A DNA stretch of 64,000 nt from Andreesenia angusta (GCF_001855385.1 NZ_MKIE01000007.1:57452-121451); one strand, 5' to 3'. Positions 1 through 8,609 are shown, counted from the stretch's first letter. Notes: generated by a model not told the origin, from the sequence alone. Translations and numbers: made by a program.

Positions 1-1363
1 GAGTTTTGCCATATTTAGACACTATGGACTTTCCTATAGGGTGTGTCGTGTGCGCTTCAGCTATGGCTGCGTACTCCAGCACTTCCGATTCGCTGTACCT
101 TTCAGATGCAATTACCTTCTGGACTTCGAACACCCCCTTTGTGAGCGTGCCCGTCTTGTCCATGACCACGTACTCCACGTCGTTTAGCGCCTCCAGGTAG
201 TTGCCTCCCTTTACGAGGATTCCCGACTTAGAGGATGCTCCTATCCCTCCGAAGAAGCCAAGCGGTATAGAGACCACCAGTGCGCAAGGGCAGGAGATAA
301 CTAGAAATACAAGCGCCCTGTAGATCCAGGTAGAGAAATCGTCTCCCGTGAAAATCGGAACTCCTATGGCTATAACGGCTGCAAGCCCTACGACTGCTGG
401 AGTGTAGTACTTTGCGAACTTGGTTATAAAGTTCTCTGTAGGGGCCTTTTTTCCGCTGGCGTTTTGAACAAGGTCAAGTATTCTGGAGACTGTAGACTCT
501 CCGAACAGCTTTTTGACCTCTATCTCTATAAGGCCAGTCTCGTTTACAAAGCCTGAAAGGGCTTCATCTCCTACTTTCAAGCTCCTAGGCACGGGCTCGC
601 CTGTAAGGGCTGAAGTGTTCGCCCTGCTCTCTCCCCTTACAACCACTCCATCTAGTGGAATCTTCTCTCCCGGCTTTACCAGTATTACGTCTCCTATTCT
701 GACTTCCTCCGGTGAAACCCTCTCAGTCACACCGTCTTTAACTATATTTGCATAGTCTGGCCTTATGTCTAGCAGTGACTTTATGGACTTTCTAGACTTG
801 TTCACAGCTCTCTCCTGGAACATCTCTCCGACCTGGTAGAAGAGCATTACAGCCACAGCCTCAGAGTACTCTCCTATCATTATGGCTCCGAAAGTGGCCA
901 AGCTCATAAGGAAGTTTTCGTCGAACACGTCTCCTTTCAGTATGTTCTTAAACGAACGCAAGACTATGTCTGAACCTGCAAATAAGTATGAAAGCGTAAG
1001 CAGCCCTGTCTTCACATTGCCGCTCTCTATGAAAAATGAAATCCCAAATAGGGCCGCTCCAAACAGTATCCTGTAGAGATCTTCTCTTCCCTCTCTGTCG
1101 TCTTCCTCCTGGCTTTTCGCCCTGTCTACTTCCTCGGTATAACTGTGTATAACTTTGACACCCGGCTCTATCCTGTCCACAATCTTCTCTATGGCCATGA
1201 CTGTAGACCTTATGTCTATGTCCTCGTCTGCCTCTAGGTTTAGATTGCCGTTTACCATATTTACAGAAGCCGTATCGACTCCTTTTAGAGAAGATACCTC
1301 TGACTCTATCTTGGCTGCACAGCTCGCGCAGTGTATTCCCTCCAGCACTACTTCTAATTTCAA
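1..1363 (-). CDS. cadA: Cd/Zn/Pb-exporting P1B-type ATPase, 3' end outside the window
   Basis: Heavy-metal efflux pump of the inner membrane; 454 residues are visible and the C-terminus lies beyond base 1. In order I read an N-terminal metal-binding HMA domain with G-I-H-C-A-S-C (Cys12, Cys15), membrane helices, the actuator T-G-E-P motif, the transmembrane metal-binding C358-P-C360, the phosphorylation site D402-K-T-G-T, and an H-P-I-G nucleotide-binding motif close to the truncated end. CPC plus a single HMA domain fits the Zn/Cd/Pb (CadA/ZntA) branch; a Cu pump is less likely because the family level is judged from motifs only. The start is TTG at 1363, five bases behind GGAGGTGG. Transcribed alone from the promoter at 1419-1447, with a CadC/SmtB-like dyad between promoter and gene. 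No arsR/cadC gene is in view. Confidence 0.88.
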   Translation of the reverse strand, partial: MKLEVVLEGIHCASCAAKIESEVSSLKGVDTASVNMVNGNLNLEADEDIDIRSTVMAIEKIVDRIEPGVKVIHSYTEEVDRAKSQEEDDREGREDLYRILFGAALFGISFFIESGNVKTGLLTLSYLFAGSDIVLRSFKNILKGDVFDENFLMSLATFGAIMIGEYSEAVAVMLFYQVGEMFQERAVNKSRKSIKSLLDIRPDYANIVKDGVTERVSPEEVRIGDVILVKPGEKIPLDGVVVRGESRANTSALTGEPVPRSLKVGDEALSGFVNETGLIEIEVKKLFGESTVSRILDLVQNASGKKAPTENFITKFAKYYTPAVVGLAAVIAIGVPIFTGDDFSTWIYRALVFLVISCPCALVVSIPLGFFGGIGASSKSGILVKGGNYLEALNDVEYVVMDKTGTLTKGVFEVQKVIASERYSESEVLEYAAIAEAHTTHPIGKSIVSKYGKT

Positions 1364-1382
1364 AATATCCACCTCCAATATT

Positions 1383-1406
1383 ACATATGAACAGTTGCTC
1401 ATATGT
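1383..1406 (-). promoter_or_regulatory. Candidate ArsR/SmtB/CadC-type operator upstream of the metal ATPase
   Basis: Perfect 8-bp inverted repeat ACATATGA/TCATATGT with 8 bases between the arms. The inner part reads ATATGAACA-GT-TGCTCATAT, matching the known SmtB/CadC/CzrA layout of an imperfect dyad with two central bases. It lies about 6-29 bases downstream of the predicted transcription start, where bound repressor would block the polymerase. Confidence 0.7.
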
Positions 1407-1418
1407 TGTTCTATGAAT

Positions 1419-1447
1419 ATTATAGTCCCTTTCAATATAAAAATCAA
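1419..1447 (-). promoter_or_regulatory. Sigma-A promoter of the metal ATPase gene
   Basis: On the minus strand TTGATT (1442-1447), 17 bases, then TATAAT (1419-1424). It sits directly beyond the terminator of the upstream permease gene, so the ATPase has its own transcription unit. Confidence 0.75.
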
Positions 1448-1448
1448 C

Positions 1449-1482
1449 AAAAAAATAAAAGCAGATGATTTTCATCATCTGC
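1449..1482 (-). terminator. Rho-independent terminator after the amino-acid permease
   Basis: Nine-bp stem GCAGATGAT/ATCATCTGC (1461-1469 with 1474-1482), loop of 4, followed on the minus strand by a T-rich run (A-rich 1449-1460). It ends the binding-protein/permease unit just before the metal-ATPase promoter. Confidence 0.85.
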
Positions 1483-1485
1483 CTA

Positions 1486-2136
1486 CTATTCGTATATTTT
1501 TGCCTTTTCTTCTATTCGCTTAAAAGTGTACATTATGACAGAGTTGAGCATAAGGTATACCACCGCAGCTATCACGAATGGGCTTATTATAAACTCCTTC
1601 GTCACTATCTCTCTAGAAGACCTCAGAAGGTCCCCAAGACCTATAGCTGCCACTAGGGCTGTGTCTTTCACAAGGTTTACCATCTCACTGGAAGTGGTGG
1701 GTATGACCCTCCTCACAGTCTGAGGGAATATTATATACACCATAGTCTGCCAGTAGCCAAATCCCATGGCCTTTGAAGCCTCGTACTGGCCCTTGTCTAT
1801 GGACTCTATGCCTCCTCTGAATATCTCGGTGAAGTAAGCGGCGTAGTTTAGCACAAACGTAAGTAGCGCTGCAGCAAATCCACTGCTTATAGTCAGCTTA
1901 GGTGACAGTATTGGAAGCCCGTAGTACACAAAGAACACTTGAAGCAAGAGAGGAGTTCCCCTAAACAGCCACGTGTAGAAGCTGAGTACGGTCTTTAGAG
2001 CTTTCCCTCCTGACACTTTTCCTACCGCCGCCAACGCCCCTAGGGGAATCGAAAGTACAGCAGTTCCAAGCGCAAGCTTGACCGTAGTGCCTATTCCGTT
2101 CAAAATATAGAATAAATTATTTATTATTGCCTCCAA
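1486..2136 (-). CDS. Polar amino-acid ABC transporter permease
   Basis: Membrane subunit of a polar amino-acid importer (HisM/GlnP-type, 216 residues, about five helices). The N-terminus resembles the family ('GIGTTVKLALGTAVLSIPLG'), and the cytoplasmic coupling loop E-A-S-K-A-M-G-F-G, which docks on the ATPase, is present near residue 140. It follows the solute-binding protein gene by 19 bases on the same strand, so the two are cotranscribed. No ATP-binding subunit lies next to them; the ATPase must be encoded elsewhere or shared. Substrate cannot be read from the sequence. Confidence 0.9.
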   Translation of the reverse strand: MEAIINNLFYILNGIGTTVKLALGTAVLSIPLGALAAVGKVSGGKALKTVLSFYTWLFRGTPLLLQVFFVYYGLPILSPKLTISSGFAAALLTFVLNYAAYFTEIFRGGIESIDKGQYEASKAMGFGYWQTMVYIIFPQTVRRVIPTTSSEMVNLVKDTALVAAIGLGDLLRSSREIVTKEFIISPFVIAAVVYLMLNSVIMYTFKRIEEKAKIYE

Positions 2137-2155
2137 TACCGTTTCCTCCTAAGTT

Positions 2156-2962
2156 TTACTTTACAAGTATGTCTTCTCCGAACCACTCGTCAGATATAGC
2201 GCTTCCCTTTTCACTGCTCTTGACTTTTTTCAGCGCTTCATTTAGCTTTTTCAAGAACTCTCCGTCTTCTTTTCTGACACCTACAGCATAGTCCTCTTCG
2301 CCTAGGTCTCCTGAAAGCACTTTAAATTCTCCTTCTTTCTTGCTCATATAGTATCTTCCAACTATCTCGTCTACAAGTACTGCATCAACTCTACCTGCAC
2401 TTAAATCCATAAGCGCCTCTGTGTTGTTTGCATACTTTGTAACCTCTGAAAGCGAATCGCTGAATTCAGAATCTGAAGCTAGAGCCTTTTCACTACTGCT
2501 TCCAAGCTGAAGTCCAAGCACCTTTCCTGAAAGATCCTCTTTGGACTTCACATCTGAATCTGACTTTACCACTATTATCTGCCTGTTTGCAAGATAAGGC
2601 TCTGTGAAGTTTATCTCTGCCTTTCTCTCCTCTGTGACAGTGAGTCCGTTCCATATCACGTCTATGTCGCCTTTCTTAAGGCTAAGAAGCACTCCGTCCC
2701 AATCCACAGACTTGAACTCAACTTCCATACCCATCTCCTCGGCCGCAGCCTTGGCAAGGTCTATGTCAAATCCAACTATCTCTCCGCTCTCATCCCTGAA
2801 TCCCATTGGTGGAAAGCTGTCATCAAGTCCAACTACAAATTTATCCTCCGCAACTTTAACCCCAGCATCTGAAGCTCCTTTATCTTCACTTCCACTGCAT
2901 CCTGCTATAAGCATAGTAGCCGATATCATCAGTGATAATCCAAGCAATAATCTCTTTTTCAC
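2156..2962 (-). CDS. Amino-acid ABC transporter substrate-binding lipoprotein
   Basis: 268-residue family-3 extracellular solute-binding protein. Residues 1-22 form a lipoprotein signal ending in L-I-A-G-C22, so the mature protein is lipid-anchored on the outer face of the membrane. The family features F-V-V-G-x-D near residue 42, G-F-D-I-D-L-A near 63 and a G-L-T-V-T-E-E-R hinge near 106 are visible. It heads a two-gene unit with the permease at 1486-2136. Its promoter at 2998-3026 carries an inverted repeat in the spacer. Glutamine, polar or cystine-type substrates are all possible. Confidence 0.92.
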   Translation of the reverse strand: MKKRLLLGLSLMISATMLIAGCSGSEDKGASDAGVKVAEDKFVVGLDDSFPPMGFRDESGEIVGFDIDLAKAAAEEMGMEVEFKSVDWDGVLLSLKKGDIDVIWNGLTVTEERKAEINFTEPYLANRQIIVVKSDSDVKSKEDLSGKVLGLQLGSSSEKALASDSEFSDSLSEVTKYANNTEALMDLSAGRVDAVLVDEIVGRYYMSKKEGEFKVLSGDLGEEDYAVGVRKEDGEFLKKLNEALKKVKSSEKGSAISDEWFGEDILVK

Positions 2963-2997
2963 GTCTATTCCTCCTGTAAAAGTTATTTTCAGGTCCT

Positions 2998-3026
2998 ATT
3001 CTACTTTAAGTTGTTAAAGTTGTAAA
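2998..3026 (-). promoter_or_regulatory. Promoter of the amino-acid transporter with a palindrome in the spacer
   Basis: Minus strand TTTACA (3021-3026), 17 bases, TAGAAT (2998-3003). The spacer holds the inverted repeat CTTTAA-CAAC-TTAAAG (3004-3019), which fills the gap between the two boxes and could be a repressor site. Confidence 0.55.
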
Positions 3027-3059
3027 GCAATATTTTCTTAATTTTTAGAAACATTTAGA

Positions 3060-3085
3060 CAAAAAAACAGAGCCTTTCGGCTCTG
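3060..3085 (-). terminator. Terminator after the lipoprotein gene
   Basis: Seven-bp stem CAGAGCC/GGCTCTG (3068-3074 with 3079-3085) with a 4-base loop and a run of seven T on the minus strand, starting a few bases after the stop of the lipoprotein gene. Confidence 0.85.
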
Positions 3086-3089
3086 CTCG

Positions 3090-4124
3090 CTACTCTATAG
3101 TGACTTCTGGGATATCCATATTCTCAAGATCCATATTCTCTAGATTGAAGTCTTCAGGGTTGAAATTCTCCATCCCTTCGATACCCTCCATATTCTCAGG
3201 CATTTGGAGCTCCAAGCTCTTCATATAGTCTTCAAAGCTCATGGAGTTCTCCTCTGTAAGCTCTGGGAAATCTATGTTCTGATCATTGCCCATATCCCAG
3301 ATCCTGAATTTCAAGTCCATAGCAAGTCCTTCTGTCTCGTTTTTAGAATCCACAAGGTCCATCTTGATATCCTGCCCCACTATATAGTCGTCTCCGTCTA
3401 TATATACAGCGTACTCGAAGTTCTCTATCTCTATATTCTCAAATGAAGACTTCATTTCAGCCACCATGGCGTCTATCTCTTCTTTGCTTGGAGCTTTTCC
3501 TGATTGCTCGCCCATCAGTTTTATAAACTCTTCATCTGAGTAGAGCTTCTCAACTGTGCTGATCAAGATCGCCTTTACATCTTTGCTCTCCAGCTTGACT
3601 GTGCCCTTGTCCACATTGACCTTGCCGTCTGGCATCTCAAGCTCAGTCTTCTCTAGAGCTATTTCCCCGTTTTCCTTTATTCTTTTGACTATATCAGCAT
3701 ACAGTTCATCCGAGAGTTTTTTGAGACTCTCTTGACTCTTTTGAACATCTGTAGCTCCTTCTGCCCCTACATCCATGACTATATACTTGTCAGACATAGG
3801 CATCTTAGTTATGCTCTGCTTGGAGTCGCCGTACATCTCCATATTCATGCTGATTCCCATCATAGAGTAGTTTATGTCGGCTCTTGTCTTGTCCTTGTCT
3901 ACATCGGCCTTCATCTCTACAGTTATATTTCCCATTTCGCTTTGAGCAGTTTCACCCTCCAGCTCCTGCATGTTCACTCCTATGTCTCCTGACATCGACA
4001 TCTTATACTGCTCTAGCTCGCCTGTCTTTTTGACCGCTTTTTCAAGCCTTGCAACAGGGTCGTTGCCACAGGCAGTTGTCATAAGAAGCATAGAAAGCAG
4101 CAGTCCTAGCACTATTTTTTTCAT
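3090..4124 (-). CDS. Lipoprotein of unknown function with an acidic C-terminal tail
   Basis: 344 residues from the ATG at 4124, chosen over an ATG 15 bases upstream because GGGGGAG lies just before it. Residues 1-19 are a lipoprotein signal ending in T-T-A-C19, so it should be anchored outside the membrane. The body is rich in acidic and methionine residues and alternates short beta-like stretches ('DKTRADINYSMMGISMNMEM'), similar in style to Firmicutes lipoproteins of the DUF6612 kind, although I cannot confirm that family. The last 35 residues are a low-complexity E-N-M/N-L-E-N-M-D run. It is transcribed alone, ended by its own terminator. Confidence 0.8.
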   Translation of the reverse strand: MKKIVLGLLLSMLLMTTACGNDPVARLEKAVKKTGELEQYKMSMSGDIGVNMQELEGETAQSEMGNITVEMKADVDKDKTRADINYSMMGISMNMEMYGDSKQSITKMPMSDKYIVMDVGAEGATDVQKSQESLKKLSDELYADIVKRIKENGEIALEKTELEMPDGKVNVDKGTVKLESKDVKAILISTVEKLYSDEEFIKLMGEQSGKAPSKEEIDAMVAEMKSSFENIEIENFEYAVYIDGDDYIVGQDIKMDLVDSKNETEGLAMDLKFRIWDMGNDQNIDFPELTEENSMSFEDYMKSLELQMPENMEGIEGMENFNPEDFNLENMDLENMDIPEVTIE

Positions 4125-4181
4125 TTTATCTCCCCCCATTATTCACTATGCGAAATTTATACCCCAACAATCAAATAGATA

Positions 4182-5912
4182 TCAACTTATCTTCTGAAAC
4201 TGTGATTTATAGAGTCTGGAGTATGCTCCATCTCGCTCAAGGAGCTCTTTATGCGTTCCGCTTTCGGCTATTCCGCTCTCTGTCAGGACTATTATCTCAT
4301 CTGCGCTCTTTATGGTCGAGAGCCTATGCGCTATCACGATAGTAGTCCTTCCCCTTGAAAGTTTCTCAAGCGACTCCTGTATTATCACTTCGTTCTCGTT
4401 GTCCAGCGCCGAAGTGGCCTCGTCCAGTATGAGTATGCTAGGGTCTTTCAAGAACACTCTCGCTATAGATATCCTCTGCTTCTGACCGCCTGAAAGCTTT
4501 ACGCCTTTCTCGCCTATATTGGTGTCGTAGCCATCTGGAAGAGTCATTATAAACTCGTGTATATTGGCGTTCTTCGCAGCCTCGACTATCTCCTCGAATT
4601 TGGCGTCTCGCTTGCCGTAGATTATGTTTTCCTTTACGGTACCGGTGAAGAGAAATACATCCTGGTGCACAAAGCCTATCTTCTCTCTAAGAGACTTGAG
4701 CTTTATGTCCCGTATGTCTCTGCCGTCTAGCAGTATCGCTCCGCTGTCTACATCGTAGAACCTCATTATAAGCTGGCAGATCGTGCTCTTTCCGCCTCCC
4801 GAAGGCCCCACAAGTGCCATCGTCTTTCCGCTTTCAACTCTAAAGGATATGCTTTCCAGTACATCTGACTTGCCTTCGCTGTACCTGAAGCTGACATCCC
4901 TAAACTCTATTTCCCCACTCACCGATTCCACTTCTACTGCATTCTCTCTGTCCACTATAGAGGGCTCTATATCCATAAGCTCTGTGAATCTCTCGAAACC
5001 GCTCATTCCATCTTGGTAGTGCTGCATAAAGAGACCTAGTTTCTTTATAGGTTGCAGGAAGTAGGCTATATATAGCATGTAGGCTATAAGGTCCCCTGTG
5101 TTTATAATCCCCTTGTAGGCGAAATACCCTCCTAGAGATATCACTATCACGTCAAGCGTATTCGAGAAAAGCAGTATGCCTGAAGTAAACTCCGCCATCA
5201 CCTTGTATGCGCCCTCTCTAGTGCTTTTAAATACGCCGTTGTTCTCCTTGAACCTCTCTAGTTCGTAATCCTCTCCTGTAAAGGACTTGGTGACTCTGAC
5301 TCCAGATATGCTGTTTTCAAGCCCCGAGTTTATATTTGCAATCTCCTTTCTCTGGGCTCTGAAAGCTTGGGACATTCTCCTTCGCTTTCTTATTCCGAAT
5401 ATCGCCATTATAGGTATGAAGAGAAACAGTATAAGCGTAAGTCTCCACTCTATGCTCATCAGTATTCCAAAAGACCCCAGCAGCATTACCACTGATATTA
5501 TGAGGTCCTCGGGGCCGTGATGGGCAAGCTCTGTTATGTCTTTTAGGTCGTTGACTATTCTAGACATTATATGACCCGTCTTGTTGTTGTCGTAGAAGTC
5601 CACAGACAGCTTCTGTATATGAGAGAAAACCTCTTCTCTCATATCAGACTCCATCCTGACTCCGACTATATGACCCCAGCTATCCACTATGTAGCTGCAT
5701 ATGAACCTGACTAGGAAAAGCCCCACAAGCACTCCGGCCATCATGAGTATAGAGTCTATCTGCTTGTTGGGGATATATTCGTTTATGACCCTTCTTGCCG
5801 CCACTGGATATACAAGGTCTATCCCCGCCATCATTACGGCGCAGAACATGTCTATGAAAAACAGCTTTTTATGTGGTTTATAGTATTTTGCAAATCTCCT
5901 CACCATCTCCAA
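4182..5912 (-). CDS. ABC exporter half-transporter (membrane domain fused to ATPase)
   Basis: 576 residues: six membrane helices in residues 15-300, then an ATPase domain with Walker A G369-P-S-G-G-G-K-S-T, signature L473-S-G-G-Q, Walker B I-L-I-L-D-E (494-499) and switch H-R-L-S-T. As a half-size MsbA/LmrA-type exporter with no partner beside it, it probably works as a homodimer and exports lipids, peptides or drugs. The start is TTG at 5912, eight bases after a GGGGGG site. The upstream 645-residue membrane protein ends two bases before this start, so translation of the two is probably coupled and their functions linked. Confidence 0.9.
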   Translation of the reverse strand: MEMVRRFAKYYKPHKKLFFIDMFCAVMMAGIDLVYPVAARRVINEYIPNKQIDSILMMAGVLVGLFLVRFICSYIVDSWGHIVGVRMESDMREEVFSHIQKLSVDFYDNNKTGHIMSRIVNDLKDITELAHHGPEDLIISVVMLLGSFGILMSIEWRLTLILFLFIPIMAIFGIRKRRRMSQAFRAQRKEIANINSGLENSISGVRVTKSFTGEDYELERFKENNGVFKSTREGAYKVMAEFTSGILLFSNTLDVIVISLGGYFAYKGIINTGDLIAYMLYIAYFLQPIKKLGLFMQHYQDGMSGFERFTELMDIEPSIVDRENAVEVESVSGEIEFRDVSFRYSEGKSDVLESISFRVESGKTMALVGPSGGGKSTICQLIMRFYDVDSGAILLDGRDIRDIKLKSLREKIGFVHQDVFLFTGTVKENIIYGKRDAKFEEIVEAAKNANIHEFIMTLPDGYDTNIGEKGVKLSGGQKQRISIARVFLKDPSILILDEATSALDNENEVIIQESLEKLSRGRTTIVIAHRLSTIKSADEIIVLTESGIAESGTHKELLERDGAYSRLYKSQFQKIS

Positions 5913-5913
5913 T

Positions 5914-7851
5914 TTACATGCCCCCCTTTTTCACCTCATTTTTATCTTTGAGCTCCATCATGATCTTAGACAGAGAGTAGACCATGATATATAGAAACGC
6001 CAGCGCGCCAGTGTCGTTTAAAACCATTGCAAACACAGCAGTCGCATAGCATATCATATGCCTGACGTATTCTCTCGAGCCTTTTTCCACATGGTCCCTG
6101 ACATACCTGAAAAAAATCAGTGACTGTGCAAATACAACTATCCCCACAGGCGGTATAAGCATCACAAGAACTACCTGGGTTGCTTTTCTGTATATCATAT
6201 TCCAGAATTCAATATATCCGTACTCTCTCACCCTTATAAAGAATTCCCCTATATGGCTGCCCTCTCCGCCTGCATAGACTATGGCTCCAACTACCACGAG
6301 CAGCCCTGCAGCAAGCCCAAGGAATTGCCACTTTCTATTTTTGCCGTAAAAGTACTCGTAGTATATAAGCGCTCCGGCCATAAAAGTCGATGTCATAAGA
6401 CCGCCAAAATTACTTCCATAACCCTCGGTATGGCTTACGACAAGGGCCGTTGTGTAGAGAGTCAGTATAATTCTGTATTTTTTCCCTACCCTAGAGGATG
6501 CCAGAAAGTAGACTGTCATGCCAGTTCCCAGGAACACTCCCATTATGTCGTTGTTGTATCCATAGAACCTCAGCGCCGCGACTATGCTATTGTACCCTAC
6601 AAAGGAGTTGTACAGCACTTCAAAGTCTAGGAACATAAACGCAAATATAAATACATTTGTAAATATCGCAATAGCGTCTATAGTCTTCGAGCTGGCCGCC
6701 TTTCTGCCTAGATATATCGACGCTGCAACACTTGTCCCGAACGTCACCGCTATATAGGGGAATAGATGCCTAGAAAGCGAAGTCGTTCCGAATATTAGCG
6801 TCACCGCTATCAATACAATCGGCATAAATATAATTGACGGGCTGATTTTTTTGCCTCGAAGAAGAAGCGCTATGGCGACAAGCTGTGCAGCTATCACAAC
6901 TGCACGAAACAGGTATTTCACTATGTCCAAGTTTAGAAACCCCGTCATTATCTCCCTTACAGCTTCCACTTTGTCTCCGTCATATTGCTCTACCTCAAGC
7001 CTGTTTCCGATTGCGAACTCCTGCTCTGCCCCAAACCTCTCCAGTATGTCTACCATTATGTCTGTATTAGAGACTACTCCTGTCCTCTTTGTCGAATCGC
7101 TTGTGAGTATTCCAGCTTCTCCCTCAACTCTATATACAATTGGAACTATGGTGCTGTTAAACTTGCGGTCTATATCCCCACTTACAGTCTTCGGAAACAT
7201 CATTATGTTTTCTTCCCTCTGGCCCAGTATCTCTAAGATTGTGTCCAACCTCTTTGGATCACCTTCTATTTCATATGAGAGCAGAAGCAAGTCCGATTTT
7301 CCAATCATTTCGTCTATCTTTTCGGAGAGACTTTCCCTGTCATAGTCCATGTCTTTGTATCCAAAGTCCACTTCTCCAGACTTGTCGGCTATTAAAAGTA
7401 TGTCCTCGCTATCTCCTATGTAGGAAGTCTTTTGCCCCGATTTTCCAAGACCTTCGCCTAGAAACTCCATACTAGTGGAAAAGTCCTTGTACCCCGAGTC
7501 CAGCTGTGAGAGTATATCTTCGTAGTTCTTGACCACAAGCTTCTCTCCCGACGACTCAATGCCCTTAAAGCTTCCCGCTTCTATTTTGACTCTTCTGCCT
7601 GTGGCAATAGTCATCATATGGCTTTCCGGAGACCCTCCGTAGCTATCTCCAGACTTAAGACTTAGAAGCCCTACAGAGCTATCTCTGCCCACTTTCTCCA
7701 TGTCTTCAAAGTCCAGGCTGTCTGTGACTACAACTATGGTCTTTCTGTAGCCCTCTGCCATGGATTCGACTCCAGACCCTAGAAGCACCAAAATTGCCAT
7801 CAGCACACAGACCACGCTCTTTATATGTTTTAAGATATTAAAGCGACTCAA
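5914..7851 (-). CDS. Membrane protein with an extracellular alkaline-phosphatase-like domain
   Basis: 645 residues, TTG start at 7851 behind GGGGG. After a signal/anchor helix (about residues 12-32) comes an extracytoplasmic region of roughly 270 residues whose start 'TIVVVTDSLDFEDMEK', followed by S-P-E-S-H-M-M-T-I-A-T-G-R-R, recalls the alkaline-phosphatase/phosphoglyceromutase fold; the expected metal ligands are not obviously all present. The second half has about eight to nine membrane helices. It sits two bases upstream of an ABC exporter gene. I do not recognise a named family. The layout suggests handling of a lipid-linked or exported substrate, which is inference. Confidence 0.75.
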   Translation of the reverse strand: MSRFNILKHIKSVVCVLMAILVLLGSGVESMAEGYRKTIVVVTDSLDFEDMEKVGRDSSVGLLSLKSGDSYGGSPESHMMTIATGRRVKIEAGSFKGIESSGEKLVVKNYEDILSQLDSGYKDFSTSMEFLGEGLGKSGQKTSYIGDSEDILLIADKSGEVDFGYKDMDYDRESLSEKIDEMIGKSDLLLLSYEIEGDPKRLDTILEILGQREENIMMFPKTVSGDIDRKFNSTIVPIVYRVEGEAGILTSDSTKRTGVVSNTDIMVDILERFGAEQEFAIGNRLEVEQYDGDKVEAVREIMTGFLNLDIVKYLFRAVVIAAQLVAIALLLRGKKISPSIIFMPIVLIAVTLIFGTTSLSRHLFPYIAVTFGTSVAASIYLGRKAASSKTIDAIAIFTNVFIFAFMFLDFEVLYNSFVGYNSIVAALRFYGYNNDIMGVFLGTGMTVYFLASSRVGKKYRIILTLYTTALVVSHTEGYGSNFGGLMTSTFMAGALIYYEYFYGKNRKWQFLGLAAGLLVVVGAIVYAGGEGSHIGEFFIRVREYGYIEFWNMIYRKATQVVLVMLIPPVGIVVFAQSLIFFRYVRDHVEKGSREYVRHMICYATAVFAMVLNDTGALAFLYIMVYSLSKIMMELKDKNEVKKGGM

Positions 7852-7881
7852 AAGTCCAACCCCCTCTTACAGTTTCAAGTT

Positions 7882-7915
7882 AAAAAATATAAAACTCCTT
7901 CACAGGAGTTTTATA
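7882..7915 (-). terminator. Terminator of the HTH-TPR regulator gene
   Basis: Perfect 12-bp stem TATAAAACTCCT (7888-7899) with its complement (7904-7915), 4-base loop, then six T on the minus strand. The stem overlaps the stop codon of the regulator gene. Confidence 0.85.
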
Positions 7916-8609
7916 TACAGCTTCTATTCTCTTTTGCTTTTCCGTAGCGATTGTTTCTGCTGTAGCTCTTTTCTAGCTTTCTAGCTATGCTTTCGTCGCT
8001 TTGAGCCTTCAAGCTCTTGCTTATTGAGAGACCTAGATTGTAGTATATTATGGCCTCTTCGTAGTACTCTCTCTCAAAGCTTATGTCTCCTAGCAACTCA
8101 TAGGACCCCACGCTTTTGTCAAACAAACTTACCCTGCTGTAGTAGTTTATAGAGGCTTGAGCGTTTGTAACTGCGCATCTGTACTTTTTATCCCTATAGG
8201 CATCTAACCCTTTTATATAGTATATCTCCCCTATATGCTCTAAGAGGTTGTAGTCCTGTGATAGCTTCCAAACTCTATATATTTCTTTTTGCCTCTCACT
8301 CTCTTCAATAAGCTCGGACCTTATCTCCTCTATTCTCTTCTCGCAACATTCTTTTGCAAGTTCTTCCTTGCTCTTTAGAAAGTACTCTGGATCTATGTAG
8401 TTATCTAAGCCCTTCTCAGCTGAAAGCTCATTTATCCTCTGCGCTAAGTATTCGGCGTTCCTTCTGTTTATGCTTCTCCTGTTGTTCTCAAACATGGATA
8501 TGTAGTTTTTAGAAAATCTATCACCAGCTAAGTCATCCTGTCCCAAGTTAAGCTTTTTTCTCTCGTGTCTCAGCCTCTCTCCCACGCTTAGTATCTTTAT
8601 ACACTCCAA
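7911..8609 (-). CDS. XRE-type HTH regulator with a C-terminal TPR-like domain
   Basis: 232 residues. Residues about 8-65 are a helix-turn-helix of the XRE/Cro type ('GERLRHERKKLNLGQDDLAG'), followed by a charged helical linker and from about 120 a TPR-like helical repeat region (Y-Y-I-K-G-L-D-A-Y, Y-E-L-L-G-D-I-S-F, A-I-I-Y-Y-N-L-G-L). HTH plus TPR is the layout of peptide-sensing RNPP regulators and of several phage- or sporulation-linked regulators; no signal-peptide gene is visible beside it. TTG start at 8609 with AGGTGG six bases ahead. It is divergent from the helicase gene at 8746 and ends in its own terminator. Confidence 0.85.
   Translation of the reverse strand: MECIKILSVGERLRHERKKLNLGQDDLAGDRFSKNYISMFENNRRSINRRNAEYLAQRINELSAEKGLDNYIDPEYFLKSKEELAKECCEKRIEEIRSELIEESERQKEIYRVWKLSQDYNLLEHIGEIYYIKGLDAYRDKKYRCAVTNAQASINYYSRVSLFDKSVGSYELLGDISFEREYYEEAIIYYNLGLSISKSLKAQSDESIARKLEKSYSRNNRYGKAKENRSCI

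Noticed and set aside
948..1478. Minus-strand ORF of 176 codons in another frame of the metal ATPase gene
   Set aside because: It lies inside the ATPase frame with all its motifs, and its protein has no recognisable features. It is a shadow frame.
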